From NCBI GenBank assembly GCA_030544215.1, contig JARZZO010000016.1, positions 34,246,001-34,310,000 on the forward strand: a DNA stretch of 64,000 nt, written 5' to 3'. Numbering within the stretch: position 1 is the stretch's first letter; every line of letters begins with the position of its first letter. Below are positions 1 through 11,496 of the stretch, one piece after another. The translations under genes were made by a program, and so were the position numbers. Origin of the DNA: Zantedeschia hybrid cultivar. Taxonomy: Eukaryota > Streptophyta > Magnoliopsida > Alismatales > Araceae. The notes below the pieces were generated by a model. It was not told the DNA's origin, did not search any database, and saw nothing but the letters and a program-made list of their open reading frames with translations.

Positions 1-1
1 A

Positions 2-118
2 GGACCTTATGTTGTATCACATGCTTTTCCTGGTAATGCTTATCGTCTTGTTAATGCAGAAGGAGAAGAGCTAAATCATCCTTGGAATGGTTTACATCTT
101 AAGAAATACTACCCTTAG
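2..118 (+). CDS. pol: Ty3/gypsy pol, integrase C-terminal end (partial)
   Basis: An open frame of 38 codons runs from the window edge to a TAG at 116-118. It begins with GPYVVSHAFPGNAYRL and ends with NHPWNGLHLKKYYP. This is the usual C-terminal tail of plant Ty3/gypsy integrases (GPY/F-type module followed by a PWN..HLKKYY ending), which contacts DNA or chromatin during integration. Only the tail is in the window; reverse transcriptase, RNase H and the integrase core must lie to the left. It shows no stop or shift. It fixes the plus orientation of element A. Confidence 0.85.
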   Translation, partial: GPYVVSHAFPGNAYRLVNAEGEELNHPWNGLHLKKYYP

Positions 119-876
119 GTTAAAGAGTCGATCAGTATGGTTCAAAGACCAGAGGAATCAGAAAATTTATAAACTCAAATTTCTTTGTTAGTCTGAATAA
201 TTTAACTTCAAACCCATTACTGCACACACTGACACGTTTGATTCGTGAGTAACAAGAGATGCCAAGTCCTAAAGAATATCAAAAACTTGACTAAGAGTGT
301 AAAGTACAAATCATTCCTTTTAAAGTAAAATTCTGTTTTACACTCGGCCCATGATGTCGGAACGAGGCTTAAAATAGACTACCAAGAATACCCGCCATCT
401 TAGTAGGAGGCCGTCATAAAAAAAATGGGGGAGATCCGTTCCAAAGCAAAGCAAAGAAAGAAAAGAATAGAAAAAACAAAAGGAAAAGGCAAGATTCAAA
501 ATCAAAAGGCCAATACACTACAAACGTCATATCAAGGCCATGAAAGGAAACAAAAGGGAACGCAAGGTCGATAAATACTCCGGAAAGAAAATGACCGAAC
601 CCAACAGATATTAGGGTTGGAAAGGAACATCTTTTTAGGTCTCCGGAACCTTCTCATGGGCTTTCTAAATCTATTCTTCTTTTCTTTCTAAAGAGGTGTA
701 CTTCAAACTTAAAGAATGGCTTAGATTGATTAAGGGTCAAATCATCAAATGGGATCACGAATGGAAACACAAGTTCAAACACGATGGGTTTTAAGTTAAG
801 TTGTTAAAGAACAATTTAGAAATTAAGTTAATAAATGAATATGATCTTTTGATCTAAGTACCATACTGGTCTTTTA
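119..876 (+). other. Non-coding 3' region of element A after pol
   Basis: No coding region is visible. The stretch is A-rich with short purine runs, including an A-run followed by TGGGGGAGA near 420-436. That looks like a polypurine tract but is not followed by an LTR start. It is probably 3' untranslated sequence of element A. Confidence 0.5.
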
Positions 877-1190
877 GTCAAAAATTCAAAAAAAATACAT
901 ATGTCAAAAATTCAAAAAAAATACATAGTCAAAAATTCAAAAAAAAAATACATAGTCAAAAATTCAAAAAAAAAATACATATGTCAAAAATTCAAAAAAA
1001 ATGTATATGTCAAAAATTCAAAAAAAATACATATGTCAAAATTCAAAAAAATTGCATAGTCAAAAATTCAAAAAAGTACATATTTCAAAAATTCAAAAAA
1101 ATGTACATTTGTCAAAATCTAAAAAAAGAATACATATTTCAAAACCCAAACAAAAATGAATATTTCAAAACTACAAAAATATTTCAATTA
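877..1190 (+). repeat. A-rich minisatellite, ~25-bp unit
   Basis: About a dozen head-to-tail copies of a 22-28 bp unit of the type GTCAAAAATTCAAAAAA followed by a variable A run and TACATAT. Copies diverge progressively to the right (TTTCAAAA, then AAACCCAAAC). The open frame that runs through it is just translated repeat. Tandem repeats in the 3' untranslated region are known in Tat/Ogre-type elements, where they can seed satellite DNA. Confidence 0.85.
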
Positions 1191-1523
1191 GCATTTGCTT
1201 GTTGCATTTAATGTGTTTCACTCCTTTTATTTTCAGTGAGCATCTGTTTGCTTGCATGTTGCATTTTGCTTAAGTCTGATTATTCTTATTACCTTTGTTA
1301 ATAAAGGCTATGCCCCTTGACTATTTATTCAAGGAAAAGATTGATTGACCATTTGTTTGGTCAGACAAGGGGCTAAGCCTAAATAGATACTTAACCTGTT
1401 TGTTAAGTGTTGTACAGGATGCAAGATAAGCACAGGAACACAAGATTGGAGCCCAAAAGTTTCATGTATATATCAAAAGTGTTTTATACATGATACATGA
1501 AAGGAAAAGAAGTACATAAGCCC
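1191..1523. other. Spacer between minisatellite and antisense PMD gene
   Basis: About 330 bp without a convincing ORF. It lies downstream of the antisense PMD gene's stop, so it should hold that gene's 3' untranslated region on the minus strand. I see no other element. Confidence 0.4.
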
Positions 1524-3235
1524 TCAAGGCTGGCTCTCCCCTCCGCCCTCATCTAACTGGCTCTGGGCCTCGTCAGGTGCGTCTGGTGCTGGTCCTCGGC
1601 TGGGAGGTGGAGGTGGCCCCATTGTGCTCGGCCCCGCCTGGGCGGAAGACACGGCAGCGCTGGCAGTGAAAGCGCTCGTCAAACCGCGCTCCTGCGCACG
1701 CTGTCGAGCACGCCTGTACCTCTCCTCCACACTCCGGCGCTCATGCTCTGCAATGCCAAGCTGGACTCGAAGAGCGGATATCTCAGCATCCATCTTCTGC
1801 CGCTCCTGCCTCTCCCGCTCTCGCTCCTCGTTGATGACCTCCAGGCGGGTCTGGAGGCGCGCAAGATCTCCAACCGAAAGTCGGGCCACCTGCTCCTCTA
1901 GAGCCCGGATCCGCTCTGCATCAGCCTCGGCACGAGTCGCTGTAGCACAGGCATCCGCTTCAGCCCTCTGAAGGGCTTCTTAGAGCTCAGCAACCTGCAG
2001 AAGAAGATTTTGTTAGTTCAAGACAATCAAGTAAATCAAGTCAAATTCAAAAATCAAAACTTACCCGAGCAGCACGGTCCTCCTCCGCAAGAGAAGCCCG
2101 GTGGATGGCAGAGGCGAGCTGACTCTGGAGGTCAGCCAGGGCAACATCGTGCGCAGCGGATGATGAAGAAGATGAAGCTCCATAGGTAGGGGGAGCCGCC
2201 TGGGTGTAGACGGCTCGCTGCACCAAAAGAATACTGTCAGTGGTTAATCGCCAAAACAATTAATTAATTAAAACATGCATTCATATTCATTCATACATAC
2301 CAGATCAAAGAGCTCTTTCTGGACTTGTTCGAGCTGGGCCTCAGCATCATGTAGGCGGGCCCGGAGGTCGATGATGACCGCATCACGAGCATCCTGCAAA
2401 TCACATATACATACATTCATTCACCAACATAAATCAAGATAATAATAAAATTAAAGACGCATGAATGCATACTTACATCGAGTGGTCGGAGGAGCCGCAG
2501 CTGGTTGGCGTAATGGACCCGGTACTGCTGGAGGTAGCCCTCGCTACTCTCCGCACGGGACTCCACTCTAATGCCCCGACGGTGCCAGTCCTCGTACTGC
2601 TCTGGGAACTTGGCACGCCAGTCGGTGAGGGATTGCTTGCCCCTCATGCTCCTTTCGATGCCCTCCGGAACCTCTTCATCTATCCATTCCTGATGGAGGC
2701 CCAGAGTCCTCATCACGAGCCGGAGACGGAGGGGCTCGATCTCGTTGAGGCAGTGCACCCACATTTGCCTCCCGAATCTCCTCCTACCAGCCGTCACCCA
2801 TGGCTGACCCTCCTCGTTCATGCCCAAGTACGGGCGCCAGATTACCTGCATATAGGTTAGATGCATTCATAAATAAATTGCACTTAAGGAATAAAGAATT
2901 GCATTTAATAAAAATTGAACAAGTTAAAAACTTACCAGTAGCTCTGGATAATCTAGGAACTGACGGCGGAGGGCCGTCAGCTGGTGGTGCTGCGGAGCCG
3001 TGTCCACAATTGGCTGCCAACGGCAGGCCAATGGGACGGCATCCGGACGAGCAATCCGCGCTCTGCCGAGCGGGAAATAGTGGTAGCTCCACACCTGCAT
3101 TCATGAACATATAGGTTAGAAAAATCATTGCATTACACATTGCATATCATGAATAAATAATAAAACATTTAATACCTGAAGGAACAGCGAGAAGCCACTG
3201 ATAGTAGTCTCGCGGTCCGGCGTGACCGCGGATAG

Positions 3236-4816
3236 TGTAGGCGCCCGGAACGTCCCCCGCCGCGGCTGCGGGCTTCGGGCGAGGGTTTCTCTCCGTTCGT
3301 CTTAGCACTGTGGCGATTTAAAGGGGATTAGAAATAAAGGATGTGATCGCCAGATGGTGGGGATGTGATCGCGTTTTGTGGGAGCGGGAGATGCTGGTTC
3401 CTCCTTCTCTTCCTCCGGCCGGCCAGAGGAGGAGAGCTCGGTAGTGCACACGCAGAATCTGGTAAGAGCCCCTGAAAAGAAAAGACAGACAAAGAAAAGA
3501 CAATAACCCAATTAGAACTGTGACATGTAGGATCCGTTCATGCAAACATAAAAAATAACTAAAATTAGAGGGAAACGCACCGGATGGGTGTTTGGGAGGG
3601 AAGGTGACCATATGTTATGGCCACCCACCTCCCGATTTTTGTTTGGAACCTCTGGGGGTAAAAGGTGCTAAGTCATCCTAGGATGTATGCATGCAGATAA
3701 GTGCTCGTGTGTGAAGAGTGAAATGATGTGTTGAAGGTAAAAGAGAGTGAAAGAGAGAGGATGTTACGGCATTGATGGAAATTGGAAATGCAATGAAGTG
3801 AAAAAGGTGAAAAAGTAAAAGAGGGTTAGGAAGACAAGCCCATTTGGAGTGACGTTCCTCATGAAACAGCCTTTTGACTCTTTGCCCGCTCAACTCCTCA
3901 AAGCCGACCCGTTCCGAGAAAGAGACTCCTTCTTAATCCCTCCTCCAACCAACCCCCCAACCTCTCTGCTCGAGGGAACCTGGGGGGTTTAAATAGATGA
4001 AGGAAAAAATAGGAGGAAATAGGGGTCTAAATCCCCGTAAATCACCCTTCGACCAATAGGGAGTGGTCAAGGGTCGGAGGTAGTGGACGAGGCAGTCGCC
4101 GGAGTGGGGAGTGGTCGGAGTGGTGGGGAACGAGGGCGGAGAGTGGAGGAGATCGTGGGGAAGACGGAGTCAAGGGGGTGGTTAAGGAGTGGACGGCCAG
4201 GTGACGTGCCTTCCATTCTTGTGGTAGAAGGCGGCCCGGCTGGCCTTCGAAGGGAGTGGAAGGCGAGGGGTGGCCTTCGAAGGAGGTGGAAGGCAAGGGG
4301 TGGCCTTCGAAGGAGGTGGAAGGCAAGGGGTCGGCCTTCCACGGAAAGGTGGTAAAAAGTGAAAAAGTTGGCTAAAAAGGTGGAAGGCAAGGGGCTGGCC
4401 TTCGAAGGTGGTGGAAGGCGGGGGGTGGCCTTCGAAGGAGGTGGAAGGCAAGGGGCTGGCCTTCCACGAAAAGGTGGTAAAAAGTGTAAAAGGGTGGAAG
4501 GCAAGGTGGATGGCCTTCGAAGGTGGTGGAAGGCAGGGGGTGGCCTTCGAAGGGATTGGAAGGCGGACTGGCTGGCCTTCCACGAAAAGGTGAAAAAGGG
4601 TGGCCAAAAGGGTGGAAGGCAAGGTGGCTGGCCTTCGAAGGTGGTGGAAGGCGGACTGGCTGGCCTTCCACGAAAAAGGTGGCTAGAGTCAGGATTTGGT
4701 TAATGGGCCTAGCTGGTAGTGGGCTGAGATGGCTGAAATGAGGGGATTTTGGTGATGAAGGGCTAATGATGGGTTGGGTTCATGACCAAAAGGGTGGTCC
4801 AAAATCGGTGTCTACA
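3236..4816 (-). repeat. 3' LTR of element B
   Basis: 1,581 bp, nearly identical to 12222-13826. It starts TGTAGACACCG on the minus strand and ends GCGCCTACA. A TATA-like CTATTTAAAC on the minus strand lies near 3987-3996. The main differences from its partner are an indel near 3345-3375 and scattered single bases. Confidence 0.95.
4229..4680. repeat. Palindromic minisatellite in LTR of B
   Basis: A tandem array of ~25-bp units. Each unit has the perfect palindrome CCTTCGAAGG followed by GTGGAAGGC, with occasional CCTTCCACG variants. The long ORFs on both strands here are low-complexity translations of the repeat, not genes. Confidence 0.85.
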
Positions 4817-4828
4817 AATGCCCCTCCA
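4817..4828 (-). other. Polypurine tract of element B
   Basis: On the minus strand CTGGAGGGGCATT lies directly before the 3' LTR start TGTAGACACC. This is the expected place and composition for the plus-strand primer of reverse transcription. Confidence 0.75.
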
Positions 4829-7440
4829 GGACACCTATTTTGCAGTGGAGTGGAACGGAATGATAAATAGGTGTTCCGGAAATCGAGACTGATTTTGGAC
4901 AACCTGAAAAGGAGTGAGCTATCCCCAGGGATGATATGCGAATGCGGCAAATGCATGAAAGCTAGCCATTCGAGTTGCAAGAGTGGTTTAAGAAAAGGGA
5001 CAAAGTTCAGTACTAGAGAATCACAGTCCGTGGGACCCCCGGGTGCTGGAACCGCGAGGCCTTGGCATACCAGAATATAGCGATCTGGCCCAAGGGGATC
5101 TCGAGCATGAAAGGTGTAGGAGTGTGACTTGAAGAACTCTCAACACAACGGGCGCGCGGTGGCCTGGCGCATCATGGGATCGCCAAGTGAGAGACTCTCA
5201 AGCGCACTTGCTGAAAAAAGGAGAAAGGGGTCTTGCAATTCAAAGGGCTAACAGACGAACAATTGTCAGACTCACAGATCAACAATAGATTAAGCAGAGT
5301 GATAAGTTATGGTCATTGCCCCTAGGGCGAGGATGAATGCTTATGCAAATGCATGCTGGGTTGAAATCTTTTAAAAAACAAATTCCTAATGCAGTTCCTA
5401 ATGCAAACAGGAGGGAATTATTGGCCAATCGAATAACTTGGAGAATATAGACTCCTCATTGTTTTGTTTAAAGAGGAACTCAGAGTCTATACGCCCGAAG
5501 TTATTAGCCTCCTGTGTCTTCAATCCTACTTGCTTCGGATTCCCTGCAGCTGCAAGAACGCACATCAGTAAATGTAAATAATCAATGATCCACAATATCT
5601 TAATGTCGAGCTGCAAGGAAACGAGGGACAAAGGTCCCTGTCGAGTCGGAGCCAGCGCGGAAGATATGTCCATTCTCAAAGTAGAATGCCAATCCGGCTG
5701 CTTTCGGCTTCGACTCCACAGCAAAAGCATCCACCTTTTGGACAGAATCCTTTTCCTGTATGCACAAAATGAAGGGGAAATAGTTAGTAGTATCTGTTTT
5801 CGGCCCCTTGCCCAAAAGAGCAACTACCTTTTCCCTAGCCTTCGCATAGGGTCAAGGGGCCGTGTTACTAACCAGACAAAAGGAAGAATATTGAAACTGA
5901 TGCAAGAAGTAAATATGCAAATGCTGGTGGATATTAACAAGTGAGGTGTGTGATGAATGAAAACATGTTTTTTTTTGTCCGACCACCTGGTGACTGCCCA
6001 GACTTAGGCTGGTTGAATGATAAAAGGGAAATGCACACTCAACTTCCCAGGTATCCTAAGCTCACATCTAGATTGATTTGGGCCTCTAGACTCCTCAAAC
6101 TAACCTTGACCGGTTAAGACTCATACTGATGACATTACCGTCATGCCATGCTTAGACTCCCAGCTGCTTCCGACCACCAAGTTTGCCCAAAAAGTTTTCG
6201 AGGTAAATGATTTGCCCGACCCGGGTCTCTTTCCTCACAATCTAAAAGGTATATGATGGAACACCTTGGAACCCTAACGGTCAACCGCGCGACGCTGACC
6301 CGGAATCAGACGCCGTCGCACCGATTGGTGACGCGCATGCATTGACCTAAGCCCGAAGTTGTAAGGGTACACATTGAGATTATGGTGAAGAAATTAGTTC
6401 ACCAAAACATCGACATTACTCTTCACCCATTTTGGATTCCTGTGATCATGTGAGCATGTGACGATTTTTGAAAACGAACCATTTTAAAATGATGTTCAGT
6501 CTTTAGATAGCTATCTCGTGTCAAACCTTGGGGGAGAAAAAGTGAAGAAATTGTGGAGATAAACCTCAAAGGAGGATTGACAAAACCGTTAAAAGGACAA
6601 GCTGTGACAAAACGAACTCCTTTTGACCTCCTAGATGTCCCAATTTTGACTTTTCAGGCCTTTATTGGATTTCTTGGCCAGGCACGGTCACGACCAGGCT
6701 TTTTTCATGATTGCTTGAACCCCTTTTCTTTTTTGTATTTCTTTTCCGCTCTTGACATTTATTGGGGTTATTTGATATTCCGCCTGCGGGGACACTGCCC
6801 TCTTCACGTGCTCTGGTCCTTTACATTTCATTTCTGGGCCTTTTTTTGTTGAGGGGTTACATCTATCGGGTTTTTTGAGGAACCGCAGTTTGCTGAGCTC
6901 GACCGTTTAAGGGCGTCAACTGTCCTGATCGATCGAGAGACGAAGAGCAAAGGTTGCATTTGACAGTGCATTAAAGACTTAGAACTCATTTTAAACAGGT
7001 TCTCTTTGAAAAACGTGCAGGTGTGTGCATCTCATGATGAGCATAGGGATCAGTATGGAAGTAAAGTAGACATGTCCAAGGTTCTGGTGGACCAAAATCT
7101 TAGCCAAACCGCAATGTCATCCCAACCTATCATACAACTAGACCTAGACAGGGGGTTACGTGGCAGTCACCATACAATTGGATTTTGTGTCTTTTCTGAT
7201 TTTTTTGTCATTTCCATTAAAGTATGTACATATGTACAAATATTTTGATGCTTTTTGGATATTCGATTTTTTTGGGAGATTTTGAAATTTTTGATTTTTT
7301 TGTATTTTGAGGATAAAACTTCTTCAAATAGATTCCTATCCAAAAGAAAGTTTTTCAACAATTTTCAAATATTTACACTTGTTTGCTAACTAAAAATGAA
7401 AGAACTTACCTACCTCTACAACTTGTGGATAAAGAGGAAG
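4829..7440 (-). other. Post-protease region of element B without recognised pol
   Basis: About 2.6 kb between the protease stop and the purine tract, where RT, RNase H and integrase would normally be. I find no RT (YVDD-like), RNase H or integrase motif on either strand. There is a modest minus-strand open stretch at about 5830-5581, containing KVDAFAVESKPKAAG and FRAGSDSTGTFV, that looks protein-like but that I do not recognise. It could be a captured exon or the relic of an additional ORF. The rest appears non-coding. Confidence 0.5.
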
Positions 7441-8988
7441 CTATCCAATCCCCAAGCGATTATGCACAAGACTCAGAGGGTGAGTCAGACATGTTGCAAA
7501 GGTGGGTCCTTGAGACACAGACCCAATGATGGCAGAATTGCCCCAGGAGTGTGCTACGACCGGTGATAAAAGCCTATGAGGGGCAGGTGTGTGAAATAGT
7601 AAGGGAATGAGAGCGGTGGGTACCTGTTCATCCCTCACTAAGGAGGCTCCTTCTCGTCGAGTGGTTGGTTCATAGAACAACTGCTGTGTTGCGAAATCTT
7701 CTGCATCTTCCCTCTGAATTTCATTGATTGCTTCCTTCAACTCATCCTCAAGATAGTGTATCTTGAGTACCTCTTGATTTTCTAAGATACTCCATTTTCT
7801 TGATCCTTCAGTTGATTTGGTTAGTATGTAACCCAATTTGAATCTTCCAATGGTCAGATTTTCAAAGATAGGTTCTTGAATTCCCTGCTCTTCTTTGTCT
7901 AACCCAGGTCCCGAACTATACCCCATTTTGTTCATAAGCTGCCAACCTATGCTAGGCTGGGGCTTGGCCTGAGAGTCAACCAATGAAAGGATGGGCTCTG
8001 CCCCTTTTCCAGGAGTGATCATGGATAGAATTTGTTCAGTCAAGACTAAATCCAAAGGCTCAAGATAGGGGGTACCCTTCATTTTGACAATCTTCCCAGT
8101 ATATGGGAATTTGTAGCACTGATGATTAGTGGAGGGCACTCCCAGGGTCTGGTCCATCCAAGGCCTTCCCAGAAAGGCGTTGTCTATGCGCTTGACATCA
8201 AGGATGTAGAATTTAAAGATCATGGCCACTGGGCCAATTTCCAGTTTCCCATTAGCTGGTCTTTGAGAATTATCACAGGTTGAGACCATCATGGAAGTAG
8301 ACCCAATCTTTTCTGGATCAATCCCTACTTTCTTGGGGGTCTTGAGTAAACAAACATTGATTGATGCCCCAGTATCCAACAGGATGAAGTCCAATGAGTG
8401 ACCCTTGAGTGTTGGGGTCAAGCATGAGGGAAGGGATTGACATTCAGGGGGAGCTAGACTCTTATCTGTGAAGGACATGGTAGGTGTCTGGGTGACTGAG
8501 AGAATGGCATTGGTGACCCCCCTGATAGGAAGATCTTCTTTGAGTGTAATGCGCTGGAGGAACTTGAACAATGTCTCCCTGTGTGTAGGAGATCTCCCAA
8601 TCAACTCTAGGACTGGCATCTTGGTGGGAGTTTTCCCTAGATGCTGTAGGATGTCATACTTGGATTGAATAATCCTTTTAGACAGATCTGAATCCTCTTG
8701 AGAGTCCAATGGTTGACTTGTTGGGGGAATGATGCGATTTCTCAGTGTAACACCAATTGGACTGGGGTCCACTGCCTGATCTGACTTTAGTGGTTGAACT
8801 GGTGGTGAGTTTATTAGGCAGAATTGGGTTACTGGACTTGGCTTTGGTGTTGGACACAAGATGGATGGAGGAGGTTCTCTGATTGAAATTGAAGGAGCTT
8901 GGACCAGAGTGACTGGATTGATGGCTGTTGGTTGTTCCCTAGGTCGTATCAAGACCAAAGGTTTGTCTTGGATGATAGTGGAGACTCC
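7441..8988 (-). CDS. pro: Retropepsin-like protease with G-patch-like segment (element B)
   Basis: About 515 codons in the same frame as gag and directly after its TAA, ending with TAG at 7441-7443. The aspartic protease signature LLDTGASINV (active-site Asp-Thr-Gly) is intact. It is followed by the family-typical ILDVKRIDNAFLGRPW and PSTNHQCYKFP segments. Further on, QLMNKMGYSSGPGLDKEEQG resembles the glycine-rich G-patch found after the protease in Tat/Ogre-type elements. The protease would cleave the Gag polyprotein in the virus-like particle. No ATG lies near the start, so translation probably depends on reading through the gag stop or on a fused ancestral frame. No RT follows, which is the striking loss in this element. 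Confidence 0.85.
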   Translation of the reverse strand, partial: GVSTIIQDKPLVLIRPREQPTAINPVTLVQAPSISIREPPPSILCPTPKPSPVTQFCLINSPPVQPLKSDQAVDPSPIGVTLRNRIIPPTSQPLDSQEDSDLSKRIIQSKYDILQHLGKTPTKMPVLELIGRSPTHRETLFKFLQRITLKEDLPIRGVTNAILSVTQTPTMSFTDKSLAPPECQSLPSCLTPTLKGHSLDFILLDTGASINVCLLKTPKKVGIDPEKIGSTSMMVSTCDNSQRPANGKLEIGPVAMIFKFYILDVKRIDNAFLGRPWMDQTLGVPSTNHQCYKFPYTGKIVKMKGTPYLEPLDLVLTEQILSMITPGKGAEPILSLVDSQAKPQPSIGWQLMNKMGYSSGPGLDKEEQGIQEPIFENLTIGRFKLGYILTKSTEGSRKWSILENQEVLKIHYLEDELKEAINEIQREDAEDFATQQLFYEPTTRREGASLVRDEQVPTALIPLLFHTPAPHRLLSPVVAHSWGNSAIIGSVSQGPTFATCLTHPLSLVHNRLGIG

Positions 8989-10455
8989 TTACAACGGCTC
9001 TCTAGGTTTGGTCGTCCTAGTAGGGCACTCACGCCATATCCCAACCTCTTCATACTCCCAGTGCTGTCCTCTGTGATCGACATTTGGTTCCAAATTTTTG
9101 ACAAGGGTGCTCACCCTTTCTAGAGAGATAGATGGATCTTGGGCTACCTGATGAGAGGGTGGAGGGCCTTTGACTTCCAAGGTTTCAGCAGCCTCTTTCA
9201 TGTGCCCCCAATTGATCTTGGCACTGGAGAGAGGGGGAACTGCTGAATATGGTTTCTGATTGGATTGGTTGTCTGATCTGGACATAGGACTGGGTAACCT
9301 AAAGGGCTGCCCCAAGGCACTCACCTGTTCATTGATTGTCACTCCCTCTATTGGTGGAATCCTCTTACTTCTGTTCTGATTTTTAAAAAAGGATGGCAAA
9401 GTGGAACTCCAGATCTGAGATTGAACTACCCGAGCTCGATTATAAAGTTGTGCGAATGTGTGAAATTCGCTCAGCATGAGAATAGACCGAAGCTGCGGGG
9501 TAGCGTTATTGACCAGCATGGTGATAGCTTGAGATTCGGGGATTTCCACTTCTGCCCTAGAGGCCATTGCCCTCCACCTATTGGCAAAATATGTGAACTC
9601 CTCTTCAAGCTTCATCTTTTCCATCACGAGATCAAACAAGGTGGGAGGCATGGTTGTCATATAACTAAACTGAGTGATGAATTTTTCGGAGACCATATCA
9701 AAATTGATTAGGTCTGTGGCGGGCAAGGAAGAAAACCATCTTAAGGCCTCACCTTCTAAGGATTTCTGGAACAGATGGACAAGGAGGACTCTGTCGTAGA
9801 GCCATTGATGGGAATCCATGAGGAAACTTGACAGGTGATCATGAGGGTCAGAGGTGCCATCATATTTCCTGTATTTGGGGGCTTTGAATCCTGGCGGAAA
9901 GTAGGCCGGAGGGAGCTTACAATAGCTTGAGAGAGAGTGCGGTTGTTTCAGGGTAAGTTTCTCGGCCATGAACTTACGCACATAGGTTTCAACCTCACTT
10001 TTGTGAATGAATTCTTTCTGCTCGGGAGGAGGTGTAGTTGGAGAGACTGGAATTGGCATGATAGGTGGAGCAACTGGAGTAGGAGTTGGCTGGTTGATGC
10101 GTGTCTGAGCTCTGTTGGAAGATCCTTGGAGGTGAGTTCTCCGAGGAGTGACATCTTGAGTTTTGCCACAGGAGGCCCACTGGATGAGTTGATCAGGGCT
10201 GTACTGTGATAACACGGCAGTAAGTTCCGGATCCTCTCTCGGGTTTTGGAAGTTTCTGTTGGAGATTACAGGATCACTTTCTGAAGAGGAAGATTCATCC
10301 AAGTATCTTCCCTTAAGTTCCTCTCCAGGTGTTTGGAACATGCCCACAAATGTTGGTTGTGGATCCTCTTCAATTTCAAACAGAGGGTTGTGTGTAACAT
10401 TGTTGCCGAACTGGTCCATGTCATCATACACAGCATTGACATACATTCGGTTCAT
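8989..10455 (-). CDS. gag: Gag of Tat-type retrotransposon (element B)
   Basis: 488 residues from ATG at 10455 to TAA at 8989-8991, with no internal defect. The central part is a plant retrotransposon Gag domain: AYFPPGFKAPKYRKYDG, then HLFQKSLEGEALRWFSSL, then EKFITQF and EEEFTYFANRWRAMA. The N-terminus is acidic and serine-rich, followed by a proline-rich linker. Gag packages the element RNA into cytoplasmic particles. There is no clear CCHC zinc knuckle, which is usual in this lineage. The following protease frame is in phase with it, separated by one TAA. The intact frame fits the young age suggested by the LTRs. Confidence 0.9.
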   Translation of the reverse strand: MNRMYVNAVYDDMDQFGNNVTHNPLFEIEEDPQPTFVGMFQTPGEELKGRYLDESSSSESDPVISNRNFQNPREDPELTAVLSQYSPDQLIQWASCGKTQDVTPRRTHLQGSSNRAQTRINQPTPTPVAPPIMPIPVSPTTPPPEQKEFIHKSEVETYVRKFMAEKLTLKQPHSLSSYCKLPPAYFPPGFKAPKYRKYDGTSDPHDHLSSFLMDSHQWLYDRVLLVHLFQKSLEGEALRWFSSLPATDLINFDMVSEKFITQFSYMTTMPPTLFDLVMEKMKLEEEFTYFANRWRAMASRAEVEIPESQAITMLVNNATPQLRSILMLSEFHTFAQLYNRARVVQSQIWSSTLPSFFKNQNRSKRIPPIEGVTINEQVSALGQPFRLPSPMSRSDNQSNQKPYSAVPPLSSAKINWGHMKEAAETLEVKGPPPSHQVAQDPSISLERVSTLVKNLEPNVDHRGQHWEYEEVGIWRECPTRTTKPREPL

Positions 10456-10977
10456 TATGAAGCACAGACCCTAAATGATTTTATGTTCTACTTGAAATGT
10501 TTGCCAATGTTTTATGAAAGTTGGTTTCTAACAAATCAAGTTTAACCCTTAACGACCCTTCACTTTTCCAAAACTTGTTCCACCGAGATTCAATTAAGTC
10601 TCTTTAAATTTGAAACAGTTCACTAATTCCTCACATAAACCCAAGGTTCCTACAGGGTGGTTTCAGGTACAACCTGCTCGGCGGCCAAGTGGGAATCCTT
10701 GGCTCGCGGAGACTGACGGAGGTTCCCAACAGAATAAGACTAGTCACACCCGAGTGAGAATCCTCAGGTGGAGAGTCAGATCATGCGGGAGAGGTGACTA
10801 AAGAGTGTGGTGCCGGCTCTTCCTTAAAACCCCCGCAGAGAACACCCCAAAAAGCCCAGTAAGCAGGTTAGCAAACAGCAGGTCAGAACATTTAACAACT
10901 CAACAAAAAAAGTAGCAGCAACTCATTCATGAACAGTAATAGCAGAAGAGAAAAAGAAACCGACGGGATGTCGGCGG
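10456..10977 (-). other. Leader of element B next to gag
   Basis: About 520 bp immediately 5' of the gag ATG on the minus strand. No ORF of note; it lies between the hairpin/poly-A array and gag. Confidence 0.5.
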
Positions 10978-11216
10978 CTAAGGGCTAGCCGTCAAAGGGC
11001 ACGGACGGCCGGGTGGCCGCCGTCCAAGACGTAACCGACGGCCAGGGTCTGGCCGTCCAAAAGGTCGGACGGCCAGGTGCTGGCCATCCACTGGGTCGGA
11101 CGGCCAGGTGCTGGCCGTCCACTGGAGATGTCGACGGCCAACTGGTGGCCGTCCAGAAGGTCGGGCGGCCAAGTGATGGCCATCCAAGGGTTGTTTTTTT
11201 TTGTTTTTTGTTTTTT

Positions 11217-11272
<56 letters not shown>

Positions 11273-11465
11273 GCGGCTGGACGGCCTAGGATCTGGCCGT
11301 CCAACTAAGCTGGACGGCTAGGAGGTGGGCCGTCCGATATTTTTATTTATTTATTTTTTATTTTTCCAAATGGACGGCTGGACGGCCTAAGATCTGGCCG
11401 TCCAACTAAGTTGGGCGGCCAGTTCTAGCCGTCCAAGGTTTGGACGGCCAGGAGGTTGGTCGTCC

Positions 11466-11496
<31 letters not shown>

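Noticed and set aside
420..436. Polypurine tract near the left end
   Set aside because: It is not followed by TGTAGACAC or any LTR; the supported 3' LTR of A begins at 18372.
877..1190. CRISPR-like regular repeats or the 76-codon ORF at 981-1211
   Set aside because: Units are contiguous with no unique spacers; the ORF is a translation of the A-rich repeat in a plant nuclear context.
1624..1971. Plus-strand ORF opposite the coiled-coil exon
   Set aside because: It is a shadow of the minus-strand PMD exon; its Arg/Ser-rich composition mirrors the Glu/Arg-rich coding strand.
4042..4741. Several long ORFs on both strands in the LTR of B (and their twins at 13052-13751)
   Set aside because: They overlap in all frames, encode low-complexity repeats of the CCTTCGAAGG minisatellite, and occur inside an LTR.
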